A DNA stretch of 6,641 nt from an uncultured Clostridia bacterium. Its GTDB lineage: Bacteria; Bacillota; Clostridia; Oscillospirales; Ruminococcaceae. Position numbers and translations under genes: made by a program. The notes beneath the pieces are model-generated. The model was given only the letters and a program-made list of their open reading frames with translations. It was not told the DNA's origin and did not search any database. The stretch's first letter is position 1. Every line of letters starts with the position of its first letter. Positions 4,283 to 6,641 of the stretch are shown here, in pieces. The DNA lies in assembly GCA_947632425.1 (NCBI GenBank), contig CANRPG010000110.1, positions 1-6,641 on the forward strand. Reading direction: 5' to 3'.

Positions 4283-4432
4283 ATGTATGTATCAGTATGT
4301 ATCGTAGGTCTCGGCATAATAATAACAACTTCGTGGTATCAGTTTTTGTCTGAAGTTGCGCGCCGCAGCGAGAACAAGCGCCGCCTTGAAGCTTCGGCAG
4401 AAAGCCGCGAATATGAAGACCACGCCGCGTAA
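4283..4432 (+). CDS. Small single-pass membrane protein, 49 residues, unknown function
   Basis: A short open reading frame starts at ATG 4283 and ends at TAA 4430-4432. AGAGGA (4271-4276) lies 6 bases upstream, and the frame is bounded by a promoter-like region before and a strong terminator after, which argues for a real gene. The protein opens MYVSVCIVGLGIIITTSWYQ, a single hydrophobic segment (about residues 2-18) with no charge, followed by a highly charged, probably helical tail (RRSENKRRLEAS, then SREYEDHAA). Positive charges just after the hydrophobic segment suggest the N-terminus outside and the tail in the cytosol. It is not part of the ppa transcript. I recognise no family; it could be a small regulatory membrane peptide. 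A type I toxin peptide is less likely because the tail is long and acidic as well as basic. Confidence 0.6.
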   Translation: MYVSVCIVGLGIIITTSWYQFLSEVARRSENKRRLEASAESREYEDHAA

Positions 4433-4509
4433 AGCTTTGTTTCGGTTACTATTATAGCCCATTGCCCCGACAAAATCAAGAGCAAGGCAAAAATTTATTG
4501 AAATTTATC

Positions 4510-4548
4510 AAAAAAGTCGTTTACCGCCGCCGCGATAGCGACTTTTTT
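4510..4548. terminator. Bidirectional intrinsic terminator
   Basis: AAAAAAGTCG (4510-4519) is the exact reverse complement of CGACTTTTTT (4539-4548), with a GC-rich 19-base loop. Read on the plus strand it ends the small-protein transcript with a run of six T; read on the minus strand it ends the metallophosphoesterase transcript, again with six T followed by GATAAATTT. It lies between the two converging genes, as expected. Confidence 0.85.
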
Positions 4549-4588
4549 CTATGCCCGACTCTGCACTGCTTTTTGCCGAATCAGAAGT

Positions 4589-5467
4589 TTATTCCTTGCT
4601 TTTCAAAGTGCATACGACCAGATCAAAATCATCGAACAGCCTGAGCGACGTTCCGCTGTTGCCCATTCCCCTGCTTACTATCATCTCGCCGCGGTAAAAA
4701 TAGTATTCTCCACCCGTGTATTCCGGGAAAAGCCCCTGCCCCGGCGCGTATAAGCCGTCCTTGAACGGGAATCGTATAAGTCCCCCGTGCGCGTGTCCGC
4801 AAAACATCAGGTCTGCAAACGGCTCGCATACCATTTCAGCGTTTTCGTCAAGATACGCCGCCTTATACCCCAGTATCTTCTCCGCATCTTCGGGGAAGTG
4901 ATTGAGCCATATAACAAACGGGCTTTCTGAAAGCTGCTTTGAAAACTCCCCCATAGGCACAGTGTACCCGTAAGAGCCTGCCACCGTTATGCGCTCGCCG
5001 CCCTTTTCAATGTCCACAGCCCTCTCCATTACTATCTCGATACCGTTATCCTCGCAGCAATTTGTCAGCTTTTCCATCTGCTTATCCGTAAGCCGCATAT
5101 CGTGATTTCCCCATACCAGATAGCACGGCGCGACCTTCGATATATCCTCAAAAAACATCATCGTGTCGTTTATGTCCGTCAGGTGCGAGTCCACCATATC
5201 CCCGGTCAGCACTATAATATCAGGCTGCTGATCCGATACCATCTCCACCAGCTTCTGCTCAAACCCGTCACCGTGCTTGTGATAGTCCGAGATCTGCACT
5301 ATTTTGAACCCGTCAAAACTCTGCGGCACTTTCTCGCTTTCATATTCATAGCTGTCTACGCTTATGTGCGTGTTTGAGTATACCGTCTCAGCTATAAGCA
5401 GCGCATCTATCACCGCCGCCAGCAAAAGCAGTATTACTTTGAACAGCCGCCTTTTCTTTTCTTTCAT
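4589..5467 (-). CDS. Membrane-anchored metallophosphoesterase (calcineurin-like, YkuE/YaeI-type)
   Basis: This 292-residue two-metal phosphoesterase belongs to the calcineurin-like superfamily. After a basic start (MKEKKRRLFK), one hydrophobic segment at about 10-28 anchors or exports it, placing the catalytic domain outside the cytoplasmic membrane. Metal-ligand motifs are in order: SDYHKH (D61, H63, a variant of the usual DxHxG), LTGD (D90), GNHD (N121, H122), NHFPE (H190) and GHAHGG (H225, H227). The later APGQGLFPEYTGGEY and VSRGMGNSG segments are typical of YkuE-like proteins, some of which act on lipid-linked or UDP-linked phosphates; the substrate here is not known. The ATG at 5467 has AGGAGG 7 bases upstream. 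It follows the mfd stop by 15 bases, so it is probably cotranscribed with mfd, and its own transcript ends at 4510-4548. Family confident, substrate open. Confidence 0.92.
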   Translation of the reverse strand: MKEKKRRLFKVILLLLAAVIDALLIAETVYSNTHISVDSYEYESEKVPQSFDGFKIVQISDYHKHGDGFEQKLVEMVSDQQPDIIVLTGDMVDSHLTDINDTMMFFEDISKVAPCYLVWGNHDMRLTDKQMEKLTNCCEDNGIEIVMERAVDIEKGGERITVAGSYGYTVPMGEFSKQLSESPFVIWLNHFPEDAEKILGYKAAYLDENAEMVCEPFADLMFCGHAHGGLIRFPFKDGLYAPGQGLFPEYTGGEYYFYRGEMIVSRGMGNSGTSLRLFDDFDLVVCTLKSKE

Positions 5468-5482
5468 GAGCTTTCCTCCTCT

Positions 5483-6641
5483 TTATGTAAGCGTGTCGGC
5501 ATCGTCGTTTTCGTGCTCCGCCATAAGCCTTACAGCCTCTTCCATAAGCTCTATAGTGTGCTCTCCCTTTTCAAGCCGCAGCGAGAAGAAAGGTCTTTCA
5601 ACACCCTCCTGCGAAACCTTTATCCTTCCAACGTACTTGTCCAGCAGTGCAAGTATCTGCCCCATGGTCGGGCGCGTAACGTAAAAATACAGCACTTCTC
5701 CGCGCTGAGATATCTCCGTTACCCCCAGCCGCGACGACATATTTCTTATAAGCGCTACCTTTATAAGCCCCTTCGCAGACTTCGGCAATTCTCCGTACCT
5801 GTCCTCCAGCTCGTCTATAACATCGAGGCTGTCCTCCTCGTCGGTTATGCCTGCAATGCGCCTGTATGCGTCTATCCTCTGCGACTGGCTCTCTATGTAG
5901 CTTTCAGGTATGTATGCATTTATAGCCACGTCAACAAGGCAGTCCTCCGATGTTACTTTCGGCTCTTCGCCCTTTGCCTGCGCAATAGCTTCGTTGAGCA
6001 GTTTTATGTACATATCATAGCCTATGGCTTCCATGTGCCCATGCTGCTTTCCGCTGAGCACCGAGCCTGCGCCGCGTATCTCCAGATCTCTCACCGCTAC
6101 CCTGAAACCGCTGCCGAACTGCGTAAACTCCCTTATCGCATCCAGCCTGCGTGAAGCCACCTCCGTCAGAGTTTTGCCCCTCCTGAACGTAAAGTATGCA
6201 AATGCCCTGCGGTTAGAACGCCCCACTCTGCCGCGAAGCTGATATAGCTGCGAAAGCCCCAGCCTGTCAGCATCTTCAATAATAAGCGTGTTTACATTCG
6301 GCACGTCAACGCCCGTTTCAATTATCGTCGTGCATACCAAAATATCTATCTCGTGGTCTATAAGCTGCCGCCACTTTTCCGAAAGCTCCCTCTCGTCCAT
6401 CTGCCCGTGAGCTACAGCAATTCTCGCCTCCGGCAGCAGCTCCTGCAATTCATTCGCACAGCGGTATATCGTGTCTACCCTGTTGTGTATGTAATATACC
6501 TGTCCGCCCCTGCGAAGCTCTTTAGCACACGCCTGCGCTATAACAGCCCCGTTGTACTCCGCAACATACGTCTGAACAGGATACCTGTCCTGAGGCGGTT
6601 CTTCAATGACCGACATATCCCGTATTCCGCTCATAGCCATA
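5483..6641 (-). CDS. mfd: Transcription-repair coupling factor Mfd, C-terminal part (cut by window edge)
   Basis: Mfd is a DNA translocase that removes stalled RNA polymerase and recruits UvrA to lesions. Only about the last 385 residues are present; the usual protein is about 1,150, so the UvrB-like, RNA-polymerase-interaction and first helicase domains lie beyond the right edge. Seen here, numbered from the first in-frame Met: MSGIRDMSVIEEPP (3-16) just after helicase motif III; TTIIETGVDVPN (104-115, motif V); QLYQLRGRVGRS (131-142, motif VI); the translocation segment RGAGSVLSGKQHGHMEAIGY (189-208); and the C-terminal TRCF domain from about 235 (VDVAINAYIPESYI). The Met at 6640 is internal, so no start is called. 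The frame is intact to TAA at 5483-5485. It is followed closely by the metallophosphoesterase gene. Identification is certain. Confidence 0.97.
   Translation of the reverse strand, partial: MAMSGIRDMSVIEEPPQDRYPVQTYVAEYNGAVIAQACAKELRRGGQVYYIHNRVDTIYRCANELQELLPEARIAVAHGQMDERELSEKWRQLIDHEIDILVCTTIIETGVDVPNVNTLIIEDADRLGLSQLYQLRGRVGRSNRRAFAYFTFRRGKTLTEVASRRLDAIREFTQFGSGFRVAVRDLEIRGAGSVLSGKQHGHMEAIGYDMYIKLLNEAIAQAKGEEPKVTSEDCLVDVAINAYIPESYIESQSQRIDAYRRIAGITDEEDSLDVIDELEDRYGELPKSAKGLIKVALIRNMSSRLGVTEISQRGEVLYFYVTRPTMGQILALLDKYVGRIKVSQEGVERPFFSLRLEKGEHTIELMEEAVRLMAEHENDDADTLT

Noticed and set aside
4462..4644. 60-residue plus-strand frame across the terminator
   Set aside because: It spans the bidirectional terminator and runs into the antisense of the metallophosphoesterase 3' end; it has no ribosome binding site.
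5513..6154. Plus-strand 213-residue frame opposite mfd
   Set aside because: Shadow of the mfd coding frame; composition is rich in R, Y and L with no domain, while the minus strand encodes unmistakable Mfd motifs.
6638..6640. Met codon at the right edge as the start of a 385-residue helicase
   Set aside because: It lies within the conserved MAMSGIRDMS segment that follows helicase motif III in full-length Mfd, so the gene simply continues past the window.

Overview
This window looks like chromosomal DNA from a moderate-GC Gram-positive bacterium of the class Clostridia, most likely a gut Ruminococcus-type lineage (Oscillospirales). That placement is inference. It rests on strong AGGAGG-type ribosome binding sites ahead of most genes, the gene content, and a chain of compact GC-rich intergenic hairpins of a kind I associate with gut Firmicutes. 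No mobile-element gene, rRNA, tRNA or CRISPR array is visible.

Layout from left to right. Positions 1-313 hold no gene and are filled with back-to-back palindromes. Next, on the minus strand, is a two-gene operon: a CPA2-type cation:proton antiporter (1165-2400) translationally coupled by a 4-base overlap to a PHP-family phosphatase of the HisJ/HisK type (314-1168). A plus-strand Phd/Doc toxin-antitoxin module (2731-3353) follows, flanked on both sides by long related direct repeats built from 7-bp units (about 2418-2600 and 3357-3508). Then comes family I inorganic pyrophosphatase ppa (3545-4075, minus). Across a divergent promoter region with a nested palindrome lies a 49-residue predicted membrane protein (4283-4432, plus). 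A bidirectional terminator (4510-4548) separates it from a membrane-anchored metallophosphoesterase (4589-5467, minus), which lies 15 bases downstream of the 3' end of mfd (5483 to the window edge, minus).

Most of the genes are housekeeping: transcription-coupled repair (Mfd), pyrophosphate removal (Ppa), cation/pH homeostasis (antiporter) and phosphoester hydrolysis (PHP enzyme, metallophosphoesterase). The accessory part is the Phd/Doc cassette. It has its own near-consensus promoter, opposes the transcription of its neighbours, and sits between direct repeats that could allow its loss by recombination. The observations most worth follow-up are the repeat-bracketed cassette, the heptanucleotide arrays reaching almost to the antiporter's ribosome binding site, the multi-hairpin island at 1-289, the nested palindrome between ppa and the small membrane protein, and the small protein itself. 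I do not see evidence for a new multi-gene defence system.
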